In this document: piece after piece, positions 1-9,821 of the stretch
Numbering within the stretch: position 1 is the stretch's first letter
How the letters are laid out: each line of letters begins with the position of its first letter
Assembly: GCF_904846225.1 (NCBI RefSeq)
Contig: NZ_CAJGZJ010000018.1
Coordinates: 1-57,407 of the forward strand
DNA length: 57,407 nucleotides
Direction of reading: 5' to 3'
Source of the DNA: Psychrobacter immobilis
Lineage (GTDB): Bacteria > Pseudomonadota > Gammaproteobacteria > Pseudomonadales > Moraxellaceae
Translations under genes and position numbers: made by a program
The notes under the pieces: model-generated
What the model saw: the letters and a program-made list of their open reading frames with translations, nothing else
Database searches by the model: none
What the model was told of the DNA's origin: nothing

Positions 1-78
1 CAAGGGTGGATGGAGAATAATCTACCTAAACTGTTTCATGATATGGGTTGTATCTCTTTTATTCTGGATTGACTATAG
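1..78. repeat. Left copy of an end-of-window direct repeat
   Basis: The first roughly 78 bases match positions 57241-57320 in the same orientation, at about three quarters identity by eye. Shared blocks include TGAATAATCTACCTAAA (GAGAATAATCTACCTAAA here) and TTTCATGATAT. The right copy leads into a probable transposase start, while this copy runs directly into the 3' end of the siderophore-interacting protein gene. It may be a diverged remnant of a mobile-element end. Its nature is inferred. Confidence 0.5.
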
Positions 79-108
79 ACTGTCAAAACTATAAATGCCC
101 GTCGCGTA

Positions 109-852
109 TTAGGCGACGCTTTCTGCATCATTGCGTTTCTCGATTTTATGCTGATCTTCTGTGTTATCGACTTTCCAATAGCTGGATATGTATAAATGCG
201 TTTTTGGTATGGGACGCTCTACTTTAAAGTATTGGCGTAGGGCACGCATACTATGGAATTCACAAGCCGCCCAAACTGCAGGTTGCCCTGCCAGCCAAGT
301 CAAGGTTTTGGCATGTTCAAGCAATGGGCTGCTTTCTATATTTGGCTCCGCGTTAATAACCCAATGGATTTCGACGTTTTCTGGTTTTTTAAGTGTTTGA
401 CGATCCGCCTCAGTCGTCACCTCAAGTACGGCATAGCCGCGTGCATCATCAGGCAGCTGGGCAAGGTTGACGGTAATGGCAGGTAGGGCGGTCATATCGC
501 CAATTAATAAAAACCAGTCTGCCTCATTGTTGATGAGCTTTTTTGGTCCGGGGCCGCCGACTAATATTTGGTCGCCCATTTGGGCGTTTCGCGCCCATGT
601 TGAGGCAGGACCTTCAGCATCATGCAAAGCAAAATCAACGTCTATTTCATTATCACGTTGGACGCTGATGGTATACGTGCGCATCAGTGGTCGAGCTTCT
701 TCGCCCTGAGGAAATATGAGTTTGATGTAAGCACTTTCTTGATCGACAGGAAAGTCTAGTAAATCATCACCACCAAGCGTGATACGGCACATATTTGGCG
801 TGATGTATTTGGTTTGAATGACCTCAAGTAATCTTGGATTGGGTTTTGCCAT
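109..852 (-). CDS. Siderophore-interacting protein, ferric-siderophore reductase
   Basis: A cytoplasmic NAD(P)H-dependent flavoprotein expected to reduce ferric siderophores after import and release the iron. The 247 residues are the normal length for the SIP/ViuB family. The FAD-binding motif RTYTIS is near residue 58, a GGPGPKK loop is near 100, and the C-terminal SIP domain carries AGQPAVWAACEFHSMRALR and ISSYWKVD. It lies 182 bp downstream of a TonB receptor on the same strand, with a hairpin between them, so it may have its own promoter. The family call is firm; the siderophore substrate is unknown. Confidence 0.92.
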   Translation of the reverse strand: MAKPNPRLLEVIQTKYITPNMCRITLGGDDLLDFPVDQESAYIKLIFPQGEEARPLMRTYTISVQRDNEIDVDFALHDAEGPASTWARNAQMGDQILVGGPGPKKLINNEADWFLLIGDMTALPAITVNLAQLPDDARGYAVLEVTTEADRQTLKKPENVEIHWVINAEPNIESSPLLEHAKTLTWLAGQPAVWAACEFHSMRALRQYFKVERPIPKTHLYISSYWKVDNTEDQHKIEKRNDAESVA

Positions 853-927
853 GATGTATTTTCCTTCTCTTGTAACGGTAGTGCTAAAAGTGTTTGCTAT
901 TATATTGTGACTAAACCATCAGAATAA

Positions 928-951
928 AACCATCAAACCGATTTGATGGTT
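928..951 (-). terminator. Probable intrinsic terminator after the TonB receptor
   Basis: A perfect 10-bp inverted repeat, AACCATCAAA and TTTGATGGTT, is separated by four bases. On the minus strand it is followed by a T-rich run (TTTTATT). It lies about 85 bp past the stop of the receptor gene. Confidence 0.6.
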
Positions 952-1034
952 GTTCAGTCTTAATACTATGCTCAAAAAATATAATTGGCAGTATGGAATT
1001 TTGCTCATCTAATCAATAAACAGTTTTGAGATTA

Positions 1035-3212
1035 TTAAAAGTTGGCCTTTAGACTGACTGACATTTGCCGTTCAGGTCCCATCCAGCAGTTATTGATATC
1101 GTAGCAAGTGCCGACATAGGTTTTATCAAAGAGATTGTTGATACTAGCACCGACAGTGAGCATCGGGTTGATTCGATAGTTGCCGCCGACATCTACTAAA
1201 GTCACGCTTTGCAGCTCATCTGAGTTTTGTTTATCAAGTTGCATGCCACCTTCATAGCGAACACCCGCATTGAGTGTAAGCTTGTCTGTGGCGTAATAGT
1301 CTGTCCACAGTGTGGCTTTGTGCTTCGCCGTTTGCGCTGGGGTGTTGCCGATCACATCAGGGTTGAATTCATCCTCTGTAATCTCAGCATCGGTATAGCT
1401 GTAACTTGCATTGATATCTACCCAGTCATTGAGCATGTGGCTGCCTGAAACCTCAAACCCTTTGGATGTGATTTCACCTGTTTGAGTTTGGCTTCTATAA
1501 TTGATTTCATCAGCCACTACGACGTTCTTTTGTTTGATATCAAAGACCGCCAATGTTCCTTGTGTGGCGCGATCAGCAGAGAGATACTTGATACCGGCTT
1601 CTAACTGATCTGCCGTGGTAGGCTCAAACGCCTTGTTAGTAATAAAGTTACTGCCAACTACAGGCTGAAATGATTGCGAGTAGCTGGCATAAGGCGATAT
1701 TCCATTATCAAAGTTATAAATAGCTGCGAGACGACCACTGGTTTTTGAGGCATCATTATCAATGTTTTGGTCGCTATAGACGGCACCTTCAGAGGCTTTG
1801 GTCTGCTTAGTGATACTATCAAAGTTATCATGACGTAAGCCTGCTACCACTGTCAAATCTTGCCATGTCATCTCGTCTTGTACATAAAATCCTAACTGGC
1901 TTTGCTCGATGTCTTCATCTTGTCGATAGGCATTTAAAGGCAGCGTATCGGTATTGATTTGTGAAAAATCTGGGTTAGATAAATCAAGGTTTGGCGTACC
2001 GTCTGCGCCAGCATCATAGTAAGTCGCAGTACTGTCTGTTTCTTGATACTCAATACCAAATAACAAATTATGAGAAGTGTTAGCAGTATCTAGTTTATAA
2101 GCAAGCTGATTGTCCGTGGTCCAGTTGTTCATACTCTCATCGGTGGTGTAGGCCACACGGTTTAGTATTTTATCACTCCCACTCACAAACCCACTGTTGT
2201 ACATATTGCGTTGCTGCGCGTCGGTATCGGTATAGCGCAGTATGTGTTTGAACGTCAACTTATCGTTAATGTCCCAGTTTACGGTGACACTGGGCATAAA
2301 TACTTCTTTGCTAAAGCGATTCCATTTATCACCCGCGTAAGCATCACTGCCCAGTTTGCCATAACTGGCATTATACACAGTGCCAACAGCAGGCAACGGA
2401 GTGGAGGGCACCATCTCTGGATCATCTTGATAAAAAAGATTGGCAAGAACAGAGACATCATCCGTTGGTCGCCACTCAAGTGAGGGATTGATAAGTGTGC
2501 GCTCTTCTTCGGTGGTCTGCATCTGCCCCTCTTTTCTACGTTTTAATGCCACCAAACGATAATTGAGCGTGTCTGAGATAGGACCTGTCGTATCGATGGC
2601 TATCTCTTTTAGGTTTTGATTACCAAGTCGCAGCTGCACCTCAGACGCTTGGGTGCTTTTTGGGGTTTTGGCTACTTGATTGACCATGCCACCGGGTGAC
2701 GCATAGCCGTAGAGTGAGGATGCTGGGCCTTTTAACACCTCTACCGCTTCAGTGGCATAAATGTCTACTTGCGGCATCAGATTCCAAGCACCATCATAAG
2801 GCAATCTTAGTCCATCATAAAAATTGGAGTAGGTCTTAAAACCGCGAATATTATATTCATCAAATATAGACACAGTACCGCGGCTCTCAGCACTCACGCC
2901 AGGCTCATAACGCAGTGCCGCACTGACACTGTCTGCTTGACGTTTTTGTAATAATGCTTGATTAATTCTCGTATAACTCATTGGCGCATCATTGGGATCT
3001 AGCGCTGTTTTTGTGCCTGTACTGCGGTAGCTGTCAGCATAGACGGTAATCGCATCTAATGTAGTTGATGGCGTCGAAACCTCATTGTCGTCGATGCTAC
3101 TCGGTGTTTCCTCGGCATATGAGGCAGAACTGAGACTCATTAATAAGCCAACTTGTACTGCAATTGCGAGACGTTTTTTTCGACTGGATGTGGAGATTAA
3201 AGACGACGGCAT
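1035..3212 (-). CDS. TonB-dependent siderophore receptor, FhuA-like
   Basis: An outer-membrane receptor importing a ferric siderophore with TonB energy. The frame is open to 3308, but that upstream start lies inside a Fur box. The second of two adjacent ATGs (3212) has AGGA six bases upstream and begins a signal peptide ending ASYA/E. The TonB box DAITVYAD follows, then the plug (YNIRGF, EVLKGPASSLYG) and a barrel ending in F. The last residues (YVGTCYDINNCW) hold two cysteines close together, as in FhuA/FoxA-type hydroxamate receptors. The receptor class is sure; the ligand is inferred. Confidence 0.93.
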   Translation of the reverse strand: MPSSLISTSSRKKRLAIAVQVGLLMSLSSASYAEETPSSIDDNEVSTPSTTLDAITVYADSYRSTGTKTALDPNDAPMSYTRINQALLQKRQADSVSAALRYEPGVSAESRGTVSIFDEYNIRGFKTYSNFYDGLRLPYDGAWNLMPQVDIYATEAVEVLKGPASSLYGYASPGGMVNQVAKTPKSTQASEVQLRLGNQNLKEIAIDTTGPISDTLNYRLVALKRRKEGQMQTTEEERTLINPSLEWRPTDDVSVLANLFYQDDPEMVPSTPLPAVGTVYNASYGKLGSDAYAGDKWNRFSKEVFMPSVTVNWDINDKLTFKHILRYTDTDAQQRNMYNSGFVSGSDKILNRVAYTTDESMNNWTTDNQLAYKLDTANTSHNLLFGIEYQETDSTATYYDAGADGTPNLDLSNPDFSQINTDTLPLNAYRQDEDIEQSQLGFYVQDEMTWQDLTVVAGLRHDNFDSITKQTKASEGAVYSDQNIDNDASKTSGRLAAIYNFDNGISPYASYSQSFQPVVGSNFITNKAFEPTTADQLEAGIKYLSADRATQGTLAVFDIKQKNVVVADEINYRSQTQTGEITSKGFEVSGSHMLNDWVDINASYSYTDAEITEDEFNPDVIGNTPAQTAKHKATLWTDYYATDKLTLNAGVRYEGGMQLDKQNSDELQSVTLVDVGGNYRINPMLTVGASINNLFDKTYVGTCYDINNCWMGPERQMSVSLKANF

Positions 3213-3287
3213 CATATTTCCTATTAAATAGTAATTATTGAATATTATAGACTGCATATTGAGCACATTGTTTATGCAGATAATAAC

Positions 3288-3306
3288 ACTAATGATTATC
3301 GTTATC
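3288..3306. promoter_or_regulatory. Fur box upstream of the FhuA-like receptor
   Basis: The site TAATGATTATCGTTATC matches the 19-bp Fur consensus at about 15 of 19 positions. It lies about 75 bp upstream of the chosen receptor start, as expected for iron repression. Confidence 0.8.
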
Positions 3307-3674
3307 ATTAAAAAGTTGCAATTTGATAGACTTTAGAAGGATTAGAGGTGATCAATAATGAGAGACAAGTGACAAATACCACAAGCTTAGCAGTTATAAG
3401 ATTAGCGCCTACAAATCTGTCATTCATTCAAATAGTATCGGCAAATCAAAAAAAGCTCGCAGAACACAAGTTACTTGCTATGAAAAGTGGTGTTTGAATA
3501 AATTTTCTCGTATCATGCAACCGTAGTTATAAATAAGATGATTTGTGTAAAAATATCTAATCAATGTATCGGTTTTATAATCTATTAGGAGTAGTCCTTA
3601 ACAATGGAAGTTGTCTCTTATTATCACTATATTTATGTCGTTAATTAAGCAATGAAATTATCAAGGCCATATTT
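3307..3674. other. Divergent intergenic region
   Basis: About 370 bp between the receptor (minus strand) and the PepSY protein gene (plus strand). Apart from the Fur box at its edge I see no gene-like frame, no second clear Fur box and no strong hairpin. The promoter of the PepSY gene must lie here. Confidence 0.5.
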
Positions 3675-5174
3675 ATGAACAGACACACACGTCAACCAAT
3701 CAACAATCAACGCTATTTTACGGTATGGCGCTGGCATTTTTATGCAGGCATGTTTGTCGCTCCTTTTTTAATTATTTTGGCGTGCACAGGGCTTGGTATG
3801 ATACTCATGTCCAACACCTCGGGGCGAGACAATGACCGTTTGAGCGTGCCTACTCCAGAGTCGATGGTGCAAGCGCCTGTTGCCACTCAAGCCAAAAACG
3901 CGCTCAAAACGCTACCTGATAGTACGTTGGTAAAATATATTGCCCCTCGTGATGATAAGACCGTGGCCTTGTTTCAGGTAGTATCAGCAGGGCATGACAA
4001 TATGGTGGCGGTGAATCCTTATACGGCTGATATTGTTACCAGCACGCCCACTAATAGTGACTGGTACAGTACATTTGATGATATTCATAGTGATTTGCTA
4101 TTGGGCAAAGTCGGCGACTATATCCAAGAAACCACCGCCTCCTTAACTATTTTAATGATTTTAACAGGCTGGTATCTGTGGTGGAAAAAACGTAAATCTG
4201 TCAAAGCCATGCTGATACCTGATGACGATACCAATATTAAGCAAAAACGCTCATTTTTTCGGACTATTCATGCCACATTAGGCAGTTGGATATCCATTGT
4301 GTTGCTGTTTTTCTGTATTTCAGGCATGGCTTGGGCTGGCATTTGGGGCGAGAGAATCGTGCAAGCTTGGAGTCAATTCCCTGCGGGCAAGTGGGGCGTT
4401 GCGCCCATGCCACTTTCGATTGATCCCAGCCATAAACACCATGCTGGCATGGATATGACTAACGCCGCGCCGCACGTTCATGGTGCATCACCAGCCGTGG
4501 CTCCCACACATGGTGATGTACTAAACACGGGCACTACCAAAGATGTGCCTTGGGTGCTCGAATTGACGCCGATGCCCGTATCAGGGACGACCATGGGTAA
4601 GGATGGTATCGCGCCAAATAGCCCTATTATGATTGATACGGTCGATCGGTTTGTCCGTGAAATTGGCTTTAAAGGGCGTTATCAGATGAATCTGCCTCAA
4701 GGCTCGACTGGGGTGTGGACGATTAGCCAAGATTCCATGAGTTATGACATGAAGAGCCCAACCGCTGATCGTACGGTACATATCGATCGCTATTCGGGTA
4801 AGGTTTTGGCAGATATTCGCTTTAATGATTACAATCCCTTTGGCAAGTTTATGGCAGCAGGTGCTGCTATCCATATGGGAACACTTGGGTTATGGAGTGT
4901 GCTTGCCAACGTTTTATTTTGTCTATCAGTCATTGCGATTTCTGTGAGTGGTTATGTTATGTGGTGGCAACGCCGTCCAAGTCATTCGAGTGAAAAGATT
5001 GGCTTGAACCCACCAGCACGTGGTCTCAGTTTTTCTGTATGGTGGCCGTTTGCGATACCTTTGCTGATTGTGTCCATTATTTTTCCAACGGCAATTATTG
5101 CTATTGTCGTTATCGGATTATTGGACTTTCTGCTGATTTCTCGTGTTGAATTTCTACAGAAACTATTGAAATAA
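3675..5174 (+). CDS. PepSY-associated transmembrane protein (iron-uptake linked)
   Basis: An inner-membrane protein of the PepSY_TM (PiuB-like) family, commonly found beside siderophore receptors and thought to take part in periplasmic or transmembrane reduction of ferric siderophores. The 499 residues begin with YFTVWRWHFYAGMFVAPFL, the typical first membrane segment, and show about four more segments including the conserved YLWWKKR end near residue 175. A His- and Met-rich stretch (HKHHAGMDM, then HVHG and THGD) at about residues 253-280 faces the periplasmic part and could bind metal. An AAGG ribosome site precedes the ATG. Confidence 0.85.
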   Translation: MNRHTRQPINNQRYFTVWRWHFYAGMFVAPFLIILACTGLGMILMSNTSGRDNDRLSVPTPESMVQAPVATQAKNALKTLPDSTLVKYIAPRDDKTVALFQVVSAGHDNMVAVNPYTADIVTSTPTNSDWYSTFDDIHSDLLLGKVGDYIQETTASLTILMILTGWYLWWKKRKSVKAMLIPDDDTNIKQKRSFFRTIHATLGSWISIVLLFFCISGMAWAGIWGERIVQAWSQFPAGKWGVAPMPLSIDPSHKHHAGMDMTNAAPHVHGASPAVAPTHGDVLNTGTTKDVPWVLELTPMPVSGTTMGKDGIAPNSPIMIDTVDRFVREIGFKGRYQMNLPQGSTGVWTISQDSMSYDMKSPTADRTVHIDRYSGKVLADIRFNDYNPFGKFMAAGAAIHMGTLGLWSVLANVLFCLSVIAISVSGYVMWWQRRPSHSSEKIGLNPPARGLSFSVWWPFAIPLLIVSIIFPTAIIAIVVIGLLDFLLISRVEFLQKLLK

Positions 5175-5226
5175 ATAAGTGAAGTAAACGATTAGACTTA
5201 ATAATTGACTCATATCTATACTGAAA

Positions 5227-5261
5227 ATAGGGGCGTCTTTCTAAAAGATGCCCCTATTTTT
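5227..5261 (+). terminator. Intrinsic terminator after the PepSY gene
   Basis: The stem AGGGGCGTCTTT pairs with AAGATGCCCCT around a short loop and is followed by ATTTTTAT. It lies about 50 bp after the stop at 5174. Confidence 0.85.
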
Positions 5262-5412
5262 ATCGTTATTGCTTTATTTTCAAGTATTTTATTCTTCAGG
5301 CCGTATTTTTACCATTTTCAAAAACTTGAGTAGCAAGGAAAATGAGTGCAAGTGCTATATTTCATAGACTAAGCGAATTTGACACTGCTAATCATATTTT
5401 TTGGCATTGGTA

Positions 5413-7125
5413 TTACTTCAACATAGAGATTGCATCGGCACTGGCGCGTTGTCGCTCTTCAGCATTCAGCTCGATCAATTTTCCCTCTTTCATCAGCAGC
5501 AATCGATCAGCATGCTCAAAGTAACTGTCATCATGACTGATAATAAACAGGGTTTTACCCAGCGCTTTTAGCTCAGGAATCAATGATTGATAGAACACGC
5601 GACGAAAAGCAGGGTCTTGGTCAGCCGCCCATTCATCAAGTAACAGTATGTCCTTGTGCTCAGCGACAGAGATTAACATGGCCAATCGTTTACGTTGTCC
5701 CTGCGATAATTTGTCCGTAGATAAGCGATGATCCGTCACACTGACTTTATCTTGCAAATTTAATTTGTGCAGCCAAGTGGCGACTAGCGTCATATCGGGA
5801 TCGCTGCCATGACTGCCAATCAGTTGTTTGAAAAGATGCTGATCGCTAAAAATGGCAGAAAAAAGCTGCCGATAATCGGTATTGTTGTTTGAGTCAATGA
5901 GCTGATTGTCTATGTGCACAGAGCCAGTGGTTGGGGTAAAAATCCCTGTCATAATCTTTGCAAGAGTAGACTTACCGCTACCATTCGCGCCGATCAAAAA
6001 GACCACATCACCACGTCTCAAAGTGAGATTGACATCTTGTAATATATCGCTTGAGTGAGCCGTTTTTTCTGTTGCTAAGGCCAGCGTATCAGAATTACTG
6101 TTGTCGTAACGGTAGTGAATATCGGTCAAAGAAATAGATTGCCAGTCTTTTGCGACGGTGTCAGTCGCAAACGCTGGATGATAATCTGCCAGCTCCAATG
6201 ATTGTATTTTGTCCAAGGCAACTTGCGCCGTTTGCATGGTTGGATAAGCGCCAACCGCATGGAGAAGAGGCGACTGCATGAATAAAATCGTTAAAGAAAA
6301 AGTAGTAGCAATGCCCATGGGTATATCAAGATAGTTGGACACAGCAAACACGACACCAATCGCTGCAAACATCATAATGTTCGACCAGTTCACTGCCGAT
6401 AAATGATATGTGTCTGCTTTAATAATTCGCTCTTGATAAGACTTGGCATGAGTCAAAAAATCATGTTTGTAGAGTTTTTCGGCGCGGTGTTGATTCAGGG
6501 CAAGCTCTTTGCGACCTTCTATAATGGATTGATAGTCTTGATACAAAAGATCGTTAATGTCTCTTATTTCTTTCAAATGAATATAAACATGCTTCACCAA
6601 TATAGTACTTATCCAAATAGTCATCACGATCCAAAACATGATAATCAGTAATAGCGGTAATGAAAGCCATCCCAAATAAAGCGCAACCCCAGTAGATAAA
6701 ATAACGCCTTGCACCAATTCTGGCATGCGGACAAAAGCCACGGTAATGGATTGAATATCTGAAGACAAGCTGGCGAGTAATCGCGCGCTACCCAAATGGT
6801 CTATTTGCGGAACGTTGGTATCGATAATTTGTTTGACCAGCTTGGTTCTGAGCTCATAGACAAACTTATGACCCAAACGGGTTAAAGCATATTGCGATAT
6901 AAACGTAGTGATTAACAGCAGCAGCACTAATACGGCAAAGTAGCCCAAACTCACCCATGATAACGTACCAAATACAGGCTGACTAATAAAGGTATGGTTG
7001 ATAAAAGCGATGATGCCCACACTGACAGCCGCATTCACCAAATTAAGGAAGATGACCTTAAGAAAAGGCAGGCGATAGTGTGCCCAAATCATATTGTATA
7101 AAGAAACAGTGGTGCAAGAAGACAT
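5413..7125 (-). CDS. Siderophore/cyclic-peptide ABC transporter, PvdE/YojI-like
   Basis: A fused permease and ATPase half-transporter of 570 residues with the exporter fold. Six membrane segments fill about residues 1-300. The ATPase follows, with Walker A GANGSGKSTLAK, signature LSQGQRKRL, Walker B ILLLDEWAADQDP and switch ISHDDSYF. The DEWAADQDP form is typical of the PvdE/SyrD/YojI cyclic-peptide family. It is flanked by a PepSY reductase-like gene and a TonB receptor, and no peptide synthetase is present. Family members export siderophore precursors or microcins, but importers with this fold (IrtAB, YbtPQ) also exist, so the direction of transport is open. Confidence 0.85.
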   Translation of the reverse strand: MSSCTTVSLYNMIWAHYRLPFLKVIFLNLVNAAVSVGIIAFINHTFISQPVFGTLSWVSLGYFAVLVLLLLITTFISQYALTRLGHKFVYELRTKLVKQIIDTNVPQIDHLGSARLLASLSSDIQSITVAFVRMPELVQGVILSTGVALYLGWLSLPLLLIIMFWIVMTIWISTILVKHVYIHLKEIRDINDLLYQDYQSIIEGRKELALNQHRAEKLYKHDFLTHAKSYQERIIKADTYHLSAVNWSNIMMFAAIGVVFAVSNYLDIPMGIATTFSLTILFMQSPLLHAVGAYPTMQTAQVALDKIQSLELADYHPAFATDTVAKDWQSISLTDIHYRYDNSNSDTLALATEKTAHSSDILQDVNLTLRRGDVVFLIGANGSGKSTLAKIMTGIFTPTTGSVHIDNQLIDSNNNTDYRQLFSAIFSDQHLFKQLIGSHGSDPDMTLVATWLHKLNLQDKVSVTDHRLSTDKLSQGQRKRLAMLISVAEHKDILLLDEWAADQDPAFRRVFYQSLIPELKALGKTLFIISHDDSYFEHADRLLLMKEGKLIELNAEERQRASADAISMLK

Positions 7126-7169
7126 AATGGCTCAATAGTAGAATGAATTTTATGTATTTTTGATAGCAT

Positions 7170-7200
7170 AAAAGGGAGTAGGTTGTGCCTAATCCCTTTT
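7170..7200 (-). terminator. Hairpin terminator between receptor and ABC gene
   Basis: AAAAGGGAGTAGG pairs with CCTAATCCCTTTT and gives a T-rich tail on either strand. It lies between the stop of the receptor gene (7237) and the start of the ABC transporter (7125), both on the minus strand, so the two genes are probably separate transcripts. Confidence 0.7.
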
Positions 7201-7236
7201 ATTGACAGATTATAAATATGGTTTAATCTACATGTC

Positions 7237-9501
7237 TTAAAAGTCGAACGTCGCTGATACTTTTAAGGCAGTAGGCTCACCAGCATTCAAATACCCATAG
7301 TTTGGAAGACCACCCACTGACTGCCAGTAATCTTCTCCTGTTACGTTAGTAACCACCCCTTTTAGCGTCACATCTTGTCCTGCGAGCATGGTTTTGTAGC
7401 GAGCACCAAGGTCTAGCGTGGTATAACCGTCAACTTTTAAGGTGTTGGCGGCATCGGCATAACGTGCACCTGTGTGAATAATATCACCTGTTAACGTCAA
7501 TCCTTCTACTGCTGCTAGATCGTATTCTAGGTTGACGTTACTTTGAAGTGTGGGTACACCAATGACTCGCTTACCATCTAATGTCACATCGCCCGTATCT
7601 TTTTGTTTGGCGCTTAAGTAAGTAACACCAGCGATTAGACGCATATTTTCACTTGGGCTACCAAATACTGACAGCTCAGCGCCTTGATGGCTGTTTTCTC
7701 CAGCTGCTACAAAGGTATCGGCACTATTAACGTAAGCACGTGGCTCATCTGTACGGAATATTGCTAAGCTACTGCCAATCATGCCGTTGTCATACTTAAC
7801 ACCCACTTCAGTTTGTTTGCTGACGTATGGAGCCAAGTCTTGACCACCATTAGTGACAATTGTTTCACCCTGTACCAAAGGCGCGGTGTCTCCTTTAGCT
7901 AGGCTTTCAATATAATTGCCATAAACAGACCAATCTAGACTTGGTTGATAAACTATCCCAACACTTGGTGTCCATTTACTTTCGTCATAATCACTATTTT
8001 TAGCCTGAGTGTTATAGTCATAGCTGGTGGTTTTTATATTCTGATGACGCACGCCTACAGTGGTTTTTAGTTTGTCATCAAACAGAGAAAAAGTATCCGC
8101 TAGCGCAAAACTTTGTAGTGTTTTTTCACTTGCTAGTTTTGGATTATCTAAATTGCCGCCAAAAATTGCTGCATCTGACCAGTTGTTGTTACGATACTTA
8201 GTAGGGTTATACAAATTGGTTGCAAGCTGATTATTAAAATCAAAACCATAAGCACCTTTTTCTTCTTGATCGTAAAGGCTTGTTGCTATTACCCAGTCAT
8301 GATCAACCTTACCTGTTTGCCATTTACCCCGCAGACCAAGCTCGGCACTTTGTACCAAATCTTTTCGAGTATTATCAAAGCGATAAGTCGTGCCTGTACC
8401 ATCAACGTTGTTGACGGTTAAATTGGCTAAAGAATTTTCTTCCTCGCCACTTCTAACGCCATAGGCACCATAACCTGTCACAGTGTCGCTAAAGTCATAT
8501 TCCCCTCTGAGCGTACCAAATACATCTTCTTCGTCTGAGTAACTCCAAGGTTGTGCCCAGTTTTTTGAACCTTTTGGTGCTTTCGGTACTCTAGAAACAC
8601 CATTTAGAGTGACGTTGGGACGAGTCTCTTTGAGTTTGTTGTCTTGCCAGCCCAAATCTGCTGACAGTCGATACTGATCGCCTCTATAATCTAAACCAAG
8701 AGCCGCCAGACCCAATGTTGAAGATTCGTCATCGATTGCGCTATCACCATCTTGATAAGCGGCATTAAAGCGAACGCCCAATGCATCATTTGTACCGAAG
8801 CGATCACTCACGTCTACAGCAACTTTGCCTTGATCGCCTTGACCATAACCAAGCGTTAATTGACGTAGTGGCTCATTGCCTGCGCGTTTTGGCAGCAGGT
8901 TAATCGTACCACCTGAGTTACCACCACTTGGCGCGGCGCCATTTAACATAGTAGACGCACCGCGCTGAACTTCAACACGTTCAAACAATTCGGTCGCGAT
9001 ATACTGTCTTGGTAATATGCCGTATAGACCGTTATACATCGTGTCATCTGACGTCGTCACAAAGCCGCGCATAAAGTACGCTTCTTGAAAGTTACCAAAG
9101 CCTCTCGCGACACGGACAGTCGGGTCTTTTTTGAGCAGGTCGCCCACACTTTGCGCTTGCTGATTGGCGATATATTCATTGGTGTAAGAGGTGGTGGAGA
9201 AGGGCGTGTCCATAATGTCTTGATTGCCCAAGATTCCGACGCGGCTGCCAGTTGCAACTTGCCCGCCTTCATAGGCTGTCGGCAATCCATCTGCTGAAGC
9301 ATCGGCGCTACTAGTGACTACAATAGTATCAAGCACTACACTAGGATCAGCTGACTGAGCATCCATGTTTGGGTCGGTTTGTGCCCATGCTGCTTGACTT
9401 ACCCCAAGTAGCAGCACAGAGGTAGACAGACAAGATGAGCTCAATGACTTTAAGGAGATTGGAGAGCGAAATAGAGCAAAATATAGGCGAGACAGTTGCA
9501 T
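7237..9501 (-). CDS. TonB-dependent siderophore receptor
   Basis: An outer-membrane receptor of 754 residues. The signal peptide ends QAAWA/Q, followed by the TonB box VVLDTIVVTSS. The plug carries DIMDTPFSTTSYT, YFMRGF and the signature RVEVQRGASTMLNGAAPSG, and the barrel ends in FDF. The start has GGAA eight bases upstream and a Fur box 33 bp further up. It groups with the FhuE/FpvA-like siderophore receptors in general appearance. The ligand cannot be told from sequence, but the neighbouring siderophore ABC transporter may share it. Confidence 0.93.
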   Translation of the reverse strand: MQLSRLYFALFRSPISLKSLSSSCLSTSVLLLGVSQAAWAQTDPNMDAQSADPSVVLDTIVVTSSADASADGLPTAYEGGQVATGSRVGILGNQDIMDTPFSTTSYTNEYIANQQAQSVGDLLKKDPTVRVARGFGNFQEAYFMRGFVTTSDDTMYNGLYGILPRQYIATELFERVEVQRGASTMLNGAAPSGGNSGGTINLLPKRAGNEPLRQLTLGYGQGDQGKVAVDVSDRFGTNDALGVRFNAAYQDGDSAIDDESSTLGLAALGLDYRGDQYRLSADLGWQDNKLKETRPNVTLNGVSRVPKAPKGSKNWAQPWSYSDEEDVFGTLRGEYDFSDTVTGYGAYGVRSGEEENSLANLTVNNVDGTGTTYRFDNTRKDLVQSAELGLRGKWQTGKVDHDWVIATSLYDQEEKGAYGFDFNNQLATNLYNPTKYRNNNWSDAAIFGGNLDNPKLASEKTLQSFALADTFSLFDDKLKTTVGVRHQNIKTTSYDYNTQAKNSDYDESKWTPSVGIVYQPSLDWSVYGNYIESLAKGDTAPLVQGETIVTNGGQDLAPYVSKQTEVGVKYDNGMIGSSLAIFRTDEPRAYVNSADTFVAAGENSHQGAELSVFGSPSENMRLIAGVTYLSAKQKDTGDVTLDGKRVIGVPTLQSNVNLEYDLAAVEGLTLTGDIIHTGARYADAANTLKVDGYTTLDLGARYKTMLAGQDVTLKGVVTNVTGEDYWQSVGGLPNYGYLNAGEPTALKVSATFDF

Positions 9502-9533
9502 GAATGTTTCCGGTGTAAGGTTTAAATGCTTAT

Positions 9534-9552
9534 TATAATGATAATTGTTTTC
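9534..9552. promoter_or_regulatory. Fur box upstream of the second receptor
   Basis: The site ATAATGATAATTGTTTTC matches the Fur consensus at about 15 of 19 positions. It is 33 bp upstream of the receptor ATG. Confidence 0.8.
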
Positions 9553-9821
9553 ATTACAATAATATTGTTACATTAAGTGTAAACCTCTCTGTCAAAAGTA
9601 TAGAATGTCATTTAACGCTATTATTTTGTTCAAGATTGAGTATTTAAGGAAGAATATTTTATTTATTGATGAAGAGTTAGACAAAAGTTTTGCCGAGTAG
9701 AATGCACCTGCTATCACTTATATTTGATAGCTCACTAAGTGGCTGTTAGGTATAAATACATAAACGTATAAAATTCTAACGGTTACTACGCACGTCAATC
9801 AAATTTTATCACTATATTCTT
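9553..9821. other. AT-rich intergenic region without a recognised gene
   Basis: Apart from the receptor promoter at its left edge, this stretch shows short inverted repeats only, such as GTTAG and CTAAC flanking about 25 bases near 9750-9780. I see no convincing reading frame. Confidence 0.4.
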
